From: Acanthamoeba lenticulata
Taxonomy: Eukaryota > Discosea > Longamoebia > Acanthamoebidae
Assembly: GCA_002179805.1 (NCBI GenBank)
Contig: NAVB01000636.1
Location: 1-61,056 of the forward strand
DNA length: 61,056 bases
Direction of reading: 5' to 3'
In this document: in pieces, positions 1 through 11,523 of the stretch
Numbering within the stretch: position 1 is the first letter of the stretch
Layout of the letters: the number at the start of each line of letters is the position of its first letter
Made by a program: the position numbers and the translations under genes
Notes under the pieces: model-generated
What the model was told of the DNA's origin: nothing
What the model saw: only the letters and a program-made list of their open reading frames with translations
Database searches by the model: none

Positions 1-814
1 CTGGCCGCTGTAGTGTTGGTGCTTTCGCCCCACTTTGACGACCTCCAGCAGGTGATCTCACTCCCAATTTGTTGTTTTTATAAATTTATTTTGTTTTTAT
101 TTATTTATTCATTTATTTTGGTTTTTTTTGACATTATTTACTTCATAATGGTGCGCCTAACATGTGGTACATGTGCTGCACGGGCCTGACAGATCTTGTC
201 GCCGTCGGAGGTGGGAGAGCTGACGGAGCTGGCGCTGCTGTTCCACTCTTCAGAGAGCGAAACGCTAGAGGGCGGTTTCGAGTTCAGCCACAGCACCAAG
301 CGAGGCCGCGACCTCCTCTACCGGACCTACTCGGCGTGCCTGCCCTTCATGGGCACCTACCTGCACGCCATGCAGATCATCAACGCCACAGAGGCCGCCT
401 TCGACGACGACCAGCTGGCGTTTGTCAAGACCAAAAGCATGTTCAACATCCAGAAGATGGAGCGCCTCAGCCTGGTCATGAAGTTGCTGCAGCAGTTCCA
501 GAACCGGCGGTATGGCTACGAGAGCGTGACCAACATCCATTGCTACCTCAAGCTGAGCATTGAGCAGGTGCACCAAAGACTTTCAAATTCATCCCGTCAT
601 GTTGATGATGTTTGTTCGTTGCTCACTGCCACCGTAACCGGTATAGGGTTTACGAGCGATGCAGCTCCGACGGCTTGGGCATCTATGCCGGGAAGCCGTG
701 TGGCGGCACAAGGTGGATTGGCGGAGACACCAGCTGCCCGCCGAACTCATCGAGTTCCTCTCCCAGCACCAGGTTCGGCTTGGCGATGTCCTCTCTGTCC
801 TGAGCAGCCTGTAG
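1..814 (+). CDS. RasGEF (CDC25-type guanine nucleotide exchange factor), 3' part
   Basis: This is the C-terminal part of a Ras guanine nucleotide exchange factor; the 5' end lies outside the window. Visible exons are 1-51, 193-567 and 665-814, separated by phase-0 GT-AG introns, and end in TAG at 812-814. They encode about 191 residues of the CDC25 catalytic domain, including LPFMGTYL (the conserved LPFLG-type segment) and the helical block FNIQKMERLSL with QQFQNRRYGYESV, which matches the family's QYQN..Y motif. The closest relative I can see is the second RasGEF at 52806-54816: both share the segment before the first visible intron and an ending like GDVLSVLSSL. The protein would act at membranes, loading GTP on Ras-like GTPases. 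The 52-192 intron is very AT-rich, unlike the exons. The family call is firm; the GTPase partner is unknown. Confidence 0.85.
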
Positions 815-1030
815 GCCGCGACTTGTGCCTTCTTTCGAGCAAAACGGAGGAATTTTAAAGGTGTTTTGTTTTGTTATTCTATTTTGCCTTACCACCAGCA
901 AACCAGCAACATCGTCAGCCATGAACTGGAGCCAGAGGTTGCTGCTTTACTGCTGACAGGGTTCGCAAACGAGTTGGTAATCCACGTGCTTACCTTCCTG
1001 ACTTTATGGAGCCGGGAATTCGTGACGCTT

Positions 1031-2899
1031 TCACTGGAACTTGAAGGAGAAGGACCGGTTGCCGAGAGATGTGTAGATGTCCACGTTGGGAGTGTTTCCC
1101 GACACGGCCGTGACCTATTGTTGTAAGCTTTGTCAGACCAGGAAGGCCGTCAGCTGACAGCTGTGTTTCCGAACCTGAAGGTGCGTGGGCTCCCTGTTGT
1201 AGGCCACCGAGAAGAGCGAGCTGGACTTGGACTCGGCCGTCGAACGCAGCACGCCATCGGTCTTGCCCCAGTGGTAGACTTTGCTCTCGTTGCCCACCGA
1301 TATGATCTGATCAGATCCCCGCGCAACAATGAAGGTTGTTGATGACGGTGATGACGAGGATCAAAAAGGACAGATAAGTCGTTGGCGAAGGTGCGCACCT
1401 CGTCTTCAGCAAAGATGGCGGCTTGTGGGGTGCCGCCGGTGGGCATCACCGCGCTCGAGGTGAGCGAAGGCAGATGCCACAGGCTGAGGAAATGGGTGCC
1501 ACCGCCGCACACCATCCACGTGTCGTATTCGTCGCACGCCACGCACGAGACCCAGTTGTTGGCGCCCAGCTTGGGCTTGAAGTCCGTCACCGACACGCTC
1601 TTGCGCGTCGCAGCGTCGAGCACGGCCCGCGCCTCATGTGTTCGCGCGTCTTCATACGTGTGGCAAACGACGACGACGACGACGCGAGCTTATGAGTTGA
1701 GATCTAAACTACAACGCAATTGAGAGAAGACACGCACCCCAGAGCCGGACAGTGCCGTCCTCGCTGCCGGAGATCACCTGGTTGCCGTCGCTGGTAAGCG
1801 TGACGCAGTGCACGTAGTCCGCATGACCCTGTGGGCGAGCATGTGTTTGTGTGCGTGAGCAGAAGAGCAACAACGAGGCCAATCCGAAGAAAGAGAAGAA
1901 GGAGAAGGGGAGGTACCTGGAGGGCGCCGATCTTCTCCTCGGTCTCCGTGTCCCAGATGTGCACCATGTTGTCACCGCACGCGGCAAAAAGCACACCCTC
2001 CTAGAGACGCACAACAACTGTGAGCGACAAGCTCAGTGTGAAGAATCCGTTCAAAGAGGGCCCGCGGACCTTGGTGATGGCGATGCCGTTGGCCTCGGTC
2101 GGATACTCCTTGTTTCGGAGGGTGAAGAGTCGGGCGTCCTCCTCGCCCTCGACCTCCACTGGAAGCAATCAAGCCGGGGTGTGTGAGTAGTTGTCCATCA
2201 GTGCATGATCTCGAGGGAAGGAGCGTCTCGTACTGTCTGACGGCTGTGCGCTGGCCTCGGCCCTGGCGAGCAGCTTGCTCCAGTCCCACCCTTTGATTTC
2301 CTTCTCGCCAGCGCTGCGAGCCAAACGAGATGAGCAAGAGGATGAAGACGCAGAAGAAGAAGAAGAAGAAGAGCCCACCTCACGAGCACGTTGGAGCCAA
2401 AGAAGGAGAGCTGGTAGATGGGCGTCCCCTCGTCGTGGGCCTGGAACGAGTACGTCGGCGCCGGGCGGTGCTCTTTGCCCTGCCTGCGCGTACGGCCGCG
2501 TCCACGCAGAGATGAGCGCAAGTGGGCCACGCACGCAGTGAGCACAAAGACGACGTGGAGGCAGCAGTGTACTTGGACGCTTGTCGTAATCGTGCGTCCT
2601 CCCAATAAGCCTTACTCTGCACAGAAATCAGAATCAGATGGTGAATGGTTAGAGAATGGAGTGAGAAGCTGGCACGGCCATACGAGAAAGGTTTCTAGTC
2701 GCCAGAAGGCAATGCGGCCCTGGTCGTTGCACGACACAAGGTAGCCATCAGGACTGAAAATGCTACTGAAGACGATGGTTTGCTGTCGCTTGATCTTCTC
2801 CCTCAGGTTTTGTGCGTATGCTGCCGCATCAAAAGGTGGTCGCACAGACGGAGCGGTTGATCCCCTGGGGGAGGTGGATGTGGCTGTTGGGGCGTGCAT
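1031..2899 (-). CDS. THOC6: THO complex subunit 6 (WD40 protein)
   Basis: THOC6 is a WD40 subunit of the THO/TREX complex, which couples transcription to mRNA export in the nucleus. I model ten exons: 2684-2899, 2573-2616, 2379-2483, 2234-2313, 2070-2158, 1917-2000, 1738-1828, 1399-1649, 1175-1306 and 1031-1114. All phases match and give about 391 residues, against 341 in the human protein. Diagnostic segments are NWVSCVACDEYDTWMVCGGG with LSLWHLPS, HADYVHCVTLTSDG with GSEDGTVRLW, and the C-terminal VDIYTSLGNRSFSFKF, all typical of THOC6 rather than generic WD40 proteins. The N-terminus (to about residue 30) is a Pro/Ser-rich extension. The gene is convergent with the upstream RasGEF (216 bp apart). 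The first ATG at 2899 is the only in-frame start in the first exon. Confidence 0.88.
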
Positions 2900-3079
2900 T
2901 TAGATTCGACTGCGGACAAGAAAAAGGTCAAAAAAAGCTTTTCTGCTTCCATCATCACCAAATTTTGCGTGCAAATTGGGCTTGTGATTTTTTTGAATAA
3001 ACTGAATCAGGCTGTACAACCTCGATCGAGCGCTCTGCTTCTAAATTCGAGTTCGGTCGTCGTCCCCCTGGTCAGCTTG

Positions 3080-3265
3080 TCAACGCGGTACGGCAGCGTC
3101 CTTTGAGAGGAGAATTTGAGCGGCGTTGATGGCGTAGGGAGCGAGCCGGATAGCGACAATGCCAACACCCATCCAGATGGCCTTCTGCTTGAGATCGCTC
3201 ATAACTTCCTCATAGCTGGGAGGCTTCGGTCCCGCGGCTCCGGCAAGCAAGGCGTTCAGGTCCAT
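3080..3265 (-). CDS. Tom5-like small mitochondrial outer-membrane protein (candidate)
   Basis: A single-exon ORF of 61 residues starting MDLNALLAG. The second half has a single predicted membrane segment, IWMGVGIVAIRLAPYAINAA, preceded by a Pro-rich, acidic patch (PKPPSYEEVMSDLKQKA). The order P-x-x-EE, basic residues, hydrophobic helix and then A-x-R-x-x-P-x-x-I resembles Tom5, the small TOM-complex subunit whose helix ends in a similar R-x-TP-x-I pattern. If correct it would sit in the mitochondrial outer membrane and help assemble the import pore. It is divergent from TRAPPC3 with about 100 bp between starts, consistent with a bidirectional promoter. Small proteins give weak homology, so another single-pass membrane protein is possible. 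Confidence 0.5.
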   Translation of the reverse strand: MDLNALLAGAAGPKPPSYEEVMSDLKQKAIWMGVGIVAIRLAPYAINAAQILLSKDAAVPR

Positions 3266-3368
3266 GGTTTAAATCTAACTGTGGTATCAAAGAAACAAAA
3301 ATCGCTAGAAAGGGCTGTGGGTTTCCTCGAAGAAATCAGTCGACAGAAAGATACAACAAGATCACAAG

Positions 3369-4190
<822 letters not shown>

Positions 4191-4410
4191 TCGTGTAGCG
4201 CGCTTCTTCACACTTGCAAAGGGTTCTTCTCCTCTGTGTCGTTCTATGCGTCTTCGTTTACGTTTTGATGCACTACATGTATTCCAGTCCACGGCCACAG
4301 CGCCCCATGCACAGACTTTCTCCTCTTTACTTCGTCCGTCGTCGTTTTCATCCCTCCTCTTCTCGATCCCTTGTTGCTCTCGAACCGGCCAAAAACGTAG
4401 CCGTCCGAGG

Positions 4411-5145
4411 TCACTGCTTGGCGGCGGCGTCGAAGGCGGTCTGGAGCTGTTGCAGCTCTTTCTCAAACTGCGGCTGCTTCTTGAGCTTCTGGAGCTGCTC
4501 TTCGGTGGGGGTGACCTCGCCTGCGTCGATTTTGGCCTGTAGCTGAGCCACCTGCCGCAGCTTCTTCTGCAGCGCCTTGATCTTCTTGCTCAGCTCGTCT
4601 GCCGAGGGAGGAGCGGCCGACGAAGAGCCCGACGTCGCGGCTGGTGTTCGACTCTCTGCCTTCTTGCTCTCTGGCGTCTTCTTGCCGGCTTGCCCGCCAC
4701 GGCTCGAGATCGTCATCTTAGCCATCGCCGTAGAAGCGCCATCGACGTCTGCCGAAGCGTCTTGCGTTGTGTTGCGCTTCTCCTCTCGCGTCTTCTTTCG
4801 CGCCAGGTTTCGCTTCTGGCTCTTGGAGAGAGGAGCACTCGATGACGAAATGATCCCCTCACCGCCAACGATTACTCGGCTACTTGTAGGGATACTTGTG
4901 TATGAAGATGAAGCTGACGAAGCAGCAAAAGCAGGGGTAGGGCTGGAATCAACCCAGCCAGGCACACCGGCCGCTTCCCTCTCGCGCTGCATGCGCTTGA
5001 CGGGAGATTCCCAAGCGCCTATCTCGTCTTGCGGGACGTAGCCGGCACGTACCCTGATAGGCTTCCTCAAGCTCCCATCGGGGCGGCGTGTGGGCGGGAT
5101 GACGGTGTGGCCTCCAGCTCCGGCAGACGATGAGAAGTCACCCAT
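4411..5145 (-). CDS. PYM1: PYM, partner of Y14-Mago (exon junction complex disassembly factor)
   Basis: A single-exon gene of 244 residues. The N-terminus carries the Mago-Y14 binding signature: VIPPTRRPDGSLRKPIRVR followed by AGYVPQDE, matching the PYM pattern of RPDG, basic residues and GYVPQ(E/D)E. The middle has a basic stretch (KSQKRNLARKKTREEKR) and the C-terminus is a Lys/Gln-rich coiled coil (residues about 185-240) resembling the region that contacts the small ribosomal subunit in animals. PYM removes exon junction complexes from mRNA during translation, so it should be cytoplasmic. The intron-rich genome makes a dedicated EJC recycling factor expected. The intervening region is low-complexity Ser/Ala. 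Confidence 0.85.
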   Translation of the reverse strand: MGDFSSSAGAGGHTVIPPTRRPDGSLRKPIRVRAGYVPQDEIGAWESPVKRMQREREAAGVPGWVDSSPTPAFAASSASSSYTSIPTSSRVIVGGEGIISSSSAPLSKSQKRNLARKKTREEKRNTTQDASADVDGASTAMAKMTISSRGGQAGKKTPESKKAESRTPAATSGSSSAAPPSADELSKKIKALQKKLRQVAQLQAKIDAGEVTPTEEQLQKLKKQPQFEKELQQLQTAFDAAAKQ

Positions 5146-5272
5146 TTTGATCAGATCGTTTGGGTCCGGCTAATGAAAACAAGAAGAAAAGAGACCCAAG
5201 AAAAAAAAGGCGAGGTAAAGCGTTGAGAAACGAACAACATGTACACGAATTGCTGACTGTCCTGGACATGAG

Positions 5273-7394
5273 CTACGAGGTAGAGGAGGTCGAAGACGAT
5301 GACGATGAAAACGAAGATGTGAGGCTAGAAGTTGTAGAGTACGACGGCGTGGATACGTCCGAGGCCTGCGTGGTGTCGGCAGGAGAGGGCGTTGGTGGTG
5401 TTGGTCGTGCCGGCGGGTGCACGTGGGCCGGTCGCCTGAATGACGGCCGCCGCTCTATGCTCGGCTCTGGGCGGTGTGCGTGACTTTCATCAGCGCTGGC
5501 GCGGCGGACCTCGGACTCATCAGGACTCTCCGTCTTACTCTGCTTCTCTTTGCCAGCGTCGAGTGATGGTCGCTTCTTCAGCATCGGGTCCTCGTGCTGG
5601 TGTTGTTGGTCGGCTTTCGTCACGTCACCGCTGAGGTTTGCTTTCTTGCTCTTGCTCTTACTCTTGCTCTTGGCCTTCTTGTCCTCCTTCTTGTTCTTCT
5701 TCTTCAGCAGTACCACCGTCTTCTTCTTTTTCTTTGGCTTTGCGTGCACCTCGGCGTCCTGGCGAGGTTCCGGCGCAGAGAAGGCACGCGAGCGAAGGGC
5801 CGCCGTCTCAGAGGTCGGCGCGTGGAGGTTACGCGGCGATGTGAGGGCCTCAAAGGGCGCGACCCCGCCAGGCTCATCATCCTCATCCGCTACCACCTCG
5901 TTCTCCGTGCTGTCTACCTTTTGGTCATCGTCTCGGCCGTCGTTTTCGTTTTCGTCTTCGCTGTCCGTGTCTACACCTCGGTAGATGAGGGGCTCGACCT
6001 CGCGCAATTCCTGACCGCAACAGACTGTTAGTCGCCTGTGTCCCGCGCGCACAAAAGGCAGGAGGTCGACGTACGGGGTTGGACTGACGGCGCGCGTAGA
6101 GCGGCCGCTGAGAGGCCTTGTTCGACCTGGTCAGGAGGTTGGTTCCTTCGGTCATGCTGCGGTAGAGCGTCGGCCGGCCTGCGGAGTCCTCGCCCTTTTG
6201 AGCAGGATCGTCGACGTGCGCTCGGTGCTGGTGGAGATGAGCCGCGCCGCTCATGGCCTGCTGCAAAAAGTCCAGGTGGCACGCCGAGAGCTGCGCGCCG
6301 AGACAAACCGCGAGATGGCGTCAGGCCAGGATCGAAGAGGCCGCCAAAAAGTGAGACGGAAGGCGCACCTTCTCGAGGTGGGGCATGATGTAGAGCATGC
6401 GCTGGGAGTTGTAGGTCTGCAATTGCTGCTTGACCTCTTCGTTGAGGAAAACGTAGACCTGTTTGATCTCCTCGTAGTGCGCCTCGGCCTGCTGTGATTT
6501 GATGGCCTCGGGCCGTTTCTTGGCCTTCTGCACCTTACGGGTGGCCTTGCCGAGATCAACGAGCGCCGCATCACGGAGCTCCACTTGTTTCTGAGGAGAC
6601 AGCCAGGGTCAGCCCGACACGAGGGAGAAGTGGCGTCGAGGGAGAGGAGCGGCTTCGTACGCTGTATTGCTTCAACTGGCCGTAGAAGGCTTTGAGATCT
6701 TGGTCGATCTGCGCAACTCCACTCTGCGTGCCTCCAGTCAGCATAGTCGGGTGGATCAAAAGCGAGAGAGGTAAAGAGAGGAGAGGCCAAGTTGTACCGA
6801 GAAGCTGGCAGAGGCTTGTTGCATGCTTGAGGCGGCTTGCATAAAGTCCTCACCAAACCGGTTGCCCTCCGTGCCACCACCGAAGGATTGCAGCACTTGG
6901 GCCAACTCCACCATTTCGCTTCCCATGTCTGTTGGCGAATGTGGAGGTGAGGTCGCTTGCTTGTGGAAAAGAAGTACTTGCTGGCGGGAACCAGAGGCGA
7001 ACGTACCTGAGAAGGTCTTGTTGTAGCGCACTACGCGCTTGTGGAGTCGCGCAACCTTCCTGAGCAGCTGCTCGAATTCTTCTCTTTGTTGGTCGAACTC
7101 GGAGTCATCGCCAGGGAGGTCTTTACGGAAGGAGGAAGTCAACTGCACACCAACAAAGAGGGTTGACAATAAATACCGCAATCATGTTTTATTTTTATTT
7201 ATTTTATTTGTAACAGGTATTAAAAGAAAGAAAACGAAAACGAAGGAGCAAAGACGCACTTTTGAGGTTTGTTTGTTCATCCCAGCATAAGTGCGCTTGA
7301 CGAAGATGCCTAGCTTCTTCTTGGAGTCGCTGCGCCCAAGCCGAGGCGAAGTGGGTTGGGCGGAGAACCGAGGGTCCGCTTCTCGAGCCTGCAT
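5273..7394 (-). CDS. BAR-domain protein with long acidic/basic tail
   Basis: Seven exons (7260-7394, 7007-7142, 6798-6928, 6661-6723, 6369-6590, 6075-6290, 5273-6010) join in phase to about 546 residues. Residues about 20-280 form a BAR domain: KKLGIFVKRTYAG at the start, long heptad helices, HKRVVRYNKTF, NEEVKQQLQTYNSQRM and the closing ACHLDFLQQA. BAR dimers sense or induce membrane curvature in endocytosis and actin-linked trafficking. The final exon encodes a disordered tail with an acidic block after YRGVDTDSEDENEND, a Lys-rich run near 5630-5720, and many Ser/Pro. No SH3 domain is visible, unlike amphiphysin. The start is the ATG at 7394; no other in-frame ATG lies upstream in that exon. 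Confidence 0.78.
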
Positions 7395-7995
7395 GGCGTT
7401 TGTGTGGCGTCCTTTTGATGCAACGTTGTACTTGTTTGAGCAGTCCCTGCACACGTCCGGTTGTAAGAGTTGAGCTGGAAGTGGCCGTCTTTGTTGTTGC
7501 CGACAACTTTGCCTGTGGGGCAACGCTTTTGCAGGAGTTTCGTTGTTGTGCGGCGCGCAAATACAAGGAAGCGAGCGAGGTACCGATGGTGTGCTGACTT
7601 CTAGTCAGAGGTCGGTGTGGTGTGTGATGTTGTGGTTGAAGTGCAGAGTGTCTAGAGTTACGCAAAGCCAGAAGGCAAATCCCAGTCCCAGCCAGGAAGA
7701 CGAGCCCGCTTTACATAGGGGCTTTCCCGAGCATTCCTGCACGCCGACAGACCGCTTCTTTGGCAGGCGCAAGTTCGTCTTCTTCATCCTCTATTTTCTT
7801 CGATATTTCGGTTTAAATATACTTTTCTACGTATGCGTGGCGCCATCCACTTCCGTCGGATCGAGGCGGGTTCAACCACCAGTGCTCGGGCCCACTCTTG
7901 CTTGGCGCGAATCAGGGCGAGATGGTGAGGAAGAAGACTCCAGCAGAAGAGGGAACGGAAAGTCATTCGCGGCAAAACTCGAGCGCACGGCAGCT
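7395..7995. other. intergenic, no gene seen
   Basis: This stretch of about 600 bases lies between the 5' end of the BAR-domain gene and the 3' end of PPT1, both on the minus strand. It holds only short overlapping ORFs with no recognisable motif and an AT-rich patch at 7785-7830. It probably contains the BAR-gene promoter and 5' UTR and the PPT1 3' UTR. Confidence 0.5.
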
Positions 7996-9355
7996 TCAGG
8001 CGCTGACAGCGATGACGCTCTTCTTCAAAATGGGGAGGACGTTGGCGCGGAAGTAGTGGTCGAAGCACGGGGTTACGTAGTCGTTGTGCACGCACGACGT
8101 CGTGAAACGGAGCAGGCGGCCGGTTTCATCAAGCGTCCTGAGGCCGATCCAGTCATACTTGTACATGGGCAGCTCCTCGAGAGGGATCACCGTAGTGTCC
8201 GAGTTGTTGGCATACGTTCCAAACCAGCCCGTCTCGCGCGGGATCAACACCTGCGCGCGAGACCAGTTCAGCAAGGGCCCAATAGTCAGACCAGGGGCAA
8301 GGGAGAGGCACACCTGGTCGATGGTGGAGTAGCCCATTGCAAAGCTCTCCAGCGAGAGGATGCGCTGCTTGTAAACTGGATTCTTCACGTCACGCTCGTT
8401 GTTGATGTCGGAGAGGAAGATCTTGCGCTGCACGTATTCGGACAGCCCGTAGGGGTCTGTCCAACGTTCAGGGACATTAGCCATTCTGCACTGCTGCGCC
8501 TCAATATTGGGCTTGAATGAACGCACCGCGCCAGTAGCCAGCAAACGAGAGCAGCTCTTGCGCCCAGTCCTCGTAGATGCAGCAGTCGGCAATGTCGTCC
8601 AGCGTGACATTGAGGTACTTGATGCTGCCCAGCTGCACCGCATGAGAACACAACATATAGCCAACAGTTCAGTTCCTCTGGTAAGCGACGCACGCAGCGT
8701 CTCTGACTGCAGTCTGACGCACGTTGGGCGCGCCGTAGACGCCCATCTGTGGAGACACCCATGCGATCAGGTTCTTCATGGGCGGCTGGTTGCAGCGCTC
8801 TAGGTAGCCACGCAACACAATGGCGCCCTGCCCCACGCCGGCGGTCCATCAGCCACGGGAGCCAGTACATGACGCGGACCGAGCTGAACTCTACCTGCGA
8901 CACGCCGATGGCGTTGAAACCGCCCACGAGGTTGGGGTCGGCGGCTAGCGCCTCACACACCAGCTCCACCTGCGCGAGCCCTCAAGGGTGAGTAACGCTC
9001 TTGCGCGCTCCCGAAGCCAGGCCATTATGCTGGGTACCTGCCGGTCGATGCCCGTGAACAAGCTGCCGTAGTAGGTGGTGATTTCCAACGCTCGCACGTA
9101 GACGCCCGGTAGGTTCTGTTCAATGAGTTCCTTCATGTGCCCCATCGTTGTGTTGACATCGAGCACTCCTGCCGGGCGCGAAACAAATAGTACAAATTAA
9201 TTGGGAAGAGGGGGTAGAAAGTGGCACAAACTAGCTTTGGGTCAACCGTGCAGAACCACGACAGGGGTGTACGAGGAAGCGTGGGTAGAGAGCGCAGCGC
9301 TCGCAAGGAGCAGCCACAACGCGAACGAAACGCAGCTACTGCACGTCTTCATCAT
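7996..9355 (-). CDS. PPT1: palmitoyl-protein thioesterase 1
   Basis: PPT1 is a lysosomal alpha/beta hydrolase that removes palmitate from cysteines of proteins undergoing degradation. Seven exons (9247-9355, 9038-9168, 8895-8969, 8723-8827, 8547-8632, 8314-8485, 7996-8250) give about 310 residues (human 306). A signal peptide is clear: MMKTCSSCVSFALWLLLASA. The oxyanion-side motif VVVLHG is followed by GHMKELIEQNLPGVYVRALE. The nucleophile is Ser at about residue 104 in GFNAIGVSQG, and the catalytic His is near residue 281 in CVHNDY. The catalytic Asp region reads DQVLIPRETGWFG, closer to the plant VLIPKET type than to the human sequence, so the Asp is assigned less surely. PPT1 and the NFKBIL1-like gene diverge with about 105 bp between starts. 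Confidence 0.9.
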
Positions 9356-9460
9356 TAGGCAGATAACGACAAGAACGAGAAGTTGTCTTTTTCTTTTTCT
9401 TTTTCTTTTTCTACCACAAAAAATGCAGAAAAAGAAAAAAGAAACATCGAAAAATACAAC

Positions 9461-11430
9461 ATGGACGCGCCTCCGCAGGCGCAGAAGAAGAAGCGAAACA
9501 AAAGCGAGTCTAAGAAGAAACGCAAGCGCCACCGTGACCGCAAGCACAGAGAAGAAAAAGAGCCCAAGGAAGCGAAGGTTGCGCGACGGCTGTTTGCTGC
9601 AATTCAGCGATGCGGCAGTGGGGCAGAACACACAGCAGACGAAACTGCCGCGCTGCACGACGTCCGCTACTACACGTCTCGCCTTCTACGGCTAGGCACA
9701 GGTTCCATCTTCCTCTCCTTTCTTCACATGTTCCCATCCTCACCTCCCCGCCCACCAAAGACCCTACGCTTGTGGTGGATGAAACTGGACGCACAGTGCT
9801 GCACAGGGCCGTGCTGCAGAACAACGTTGCGGTGAGCCGCTACCTCATCGACACGCTGGGCCGTGACCTCATCAACCTTGTCTCTGGCTCTGAGGTCTTG
9901 CATCTCCTCTGCGCTGCTCTCGCCTAAGCGGTTTATTCTCATAACCTGTGTGTCTGCACAAACAGGACGCCAGCACAGCCTTGCACTATGCATGCCTCAA
10001 CGAAAACGCTGAGCTTTGCTACCTGCTCCACCAGCGGGGCGCGGAGACCGGCATTGCCAATGCACTGGGCATCGCGGCAACTGACATTGGTTTTGAAGCT
10101 CTGCAGCGCCGGGGCCAGCAGCTCGAGGCCGATCGGCTGCAGCGGGAAGCTGAGTGGCGTGCTACCGACGCTCGCATCCGGGCCAGGAACCGCAGAAATG
10201 ACTCTTCGACCCCGGACAAGGCCGATGCCCGGGATGGCCGGCGGGACGACGGCGAAGAAGACGGCCATGGCAGCAGCGAAGTTGAAGGGAACAAGGACGT
10301 GGAGGAAGACGATGAAGAATTCCATGTGTTTGACTACACGGAGATAAGCAGGAAGAGAGGCCAGAAGGGATGGCCGCCACCGGCCGATCCCAGCGAGGCC
10401 TTTGAACGGTGGAAGGAGAGGGAACGAAACAAGTGGCGGCGACAGCAAGAGGAGCAAGCTTGGGCCGAGAGGCTGGCCGACGAGTTCGCCAGCGAGGAGG
10501 GCCAACACGGTGGGTGGCGCGACCAGTGGGAACAAGGCGCCGAGCCGACCGGCGAGCTGGACGACGAGCAGTGGAAGGACTGGGTGCGGCGCGAGATGGG
10601 CCGGAAGGCCAGCCGGCGGTGGGGCCAAGACCACGCTGATTTCTATGACCCCAAGGCACGCCAGCGACGCGAGGAGGAGCAAAAGGAGAAGGAACGCTGC
10701 AAGCGTGAGCGTGAGCGGGAGAGCAAGGAGCGCATTGAACGGGAGGAGCGCGAGGAAGCCGAGCGGCGGCAAAAGGCCGAGCTCGCCCGGCGTAAGGAGG
10801 ACTGGAAAACACTTGAAGCCGCCTGGGTCACGTTCGAAGAAATGCTCACCGCACGCAAAGATGAAGCCGACCTCGGTATGTGGCGGGCTAGATCTCTCCG
10901 AAAAACTCACATGGTTGGCACTTGATGATTGCCATTGCCCTTCTTCGCGCAGGGTTCGAAGATATTCCCTTTCCTGACATCGGCCATGATGAAGCAACAG
11001 GCCACACGCTGGGCGGTACGGTCCCTCGGGCGGAAGTTGCGGGGCGAGTGAGGCTAACCTCACGTGGGTACTTTTTTTTCGCAATGTGCCACGATCTGTC
11101 GCGTGAGATTAGGGTTTGACATCCACATGAACGCCCAAGAGACTGAAGAGGACAAGACAAAGTTCTTGCGGACCCTCTTCTTGCGCTGGCATCCAGACAA
11201 GGTGCCTGACCAACAACCCAACAAAGGCGCACACAACTCAGGCGCAACTAACACGATTGCGTGCCCGACTTGTTCATGTCCAGTTTGAACAGCGCTTAGG
11301 ACACAGACTAAGACCAGAGGAGAAGGAACGAGTGTTGGCACACGCCACACGAATCACGCAACACATCACTCGCCTCAAGGACATGTTGGCCCAACAACAG
11401 GCGTCACCACTCCCTGCGCAGAGACCGTAG
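9461..11430 (+). CDS. NFKBIL1: NF-kappa-B inhibitor-like protein 1 (ankyrin repeat protein)
   Basis: Six exons (9461-9701, 9761-9894, 9966-10875, 10953-11015, 11113-11201, 11284-11430) join in phase to about 527 residues (human 381). Order of parts: a Lys-rich N-terminus (residues 1-40); two ankyrin-type repeats (DETGRTVLHRAVLQNNVAV and ASTALHYACLNENAELC); a charged coiled-coil middle with EEFHVFDYTEISRKR and many RE/KE pairs; and the family's closing element FLRTLFLRWHPDK plus FEQRLGHRL. In NFKBIL1 this last part resembles helices II-III of a J domain including HPD. The human protein is nuclear-speckle associated and linked to splicing; inhibition of NF-kappa-B cannot apply in an organism without that factor. 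The donor of exon 4 has an alternative at 11063 that gives only a 47-nt intron; I chose 11016. Confidence 0.8.
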
Positions 11431-11523
11431 CACTTCTGTGTGTCATGTATACATTGTAAATGTGCCGGCGATTTGCCTATAACTGCGTCTGGCCTCGGTG
11501 GGCTTGGTCTTTCTCGGCGGTTC

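Noticed and set aside
9383..9460. Extended N-terminus (MSFSFSFSFS) for the NFKBIL1-like protein
   Set aside because: It derives from a simple ttttc repeat in the spacer; the ATG at 9461 starts the basic region expected.
9939..11084. 381-residue minus-strand ORF opposite NFKBIL1
   Set aside because: Leu/Pro-rich shadow of the charged exon; the plus strand has clear ankyrin and HPD elements with consistent splicing.
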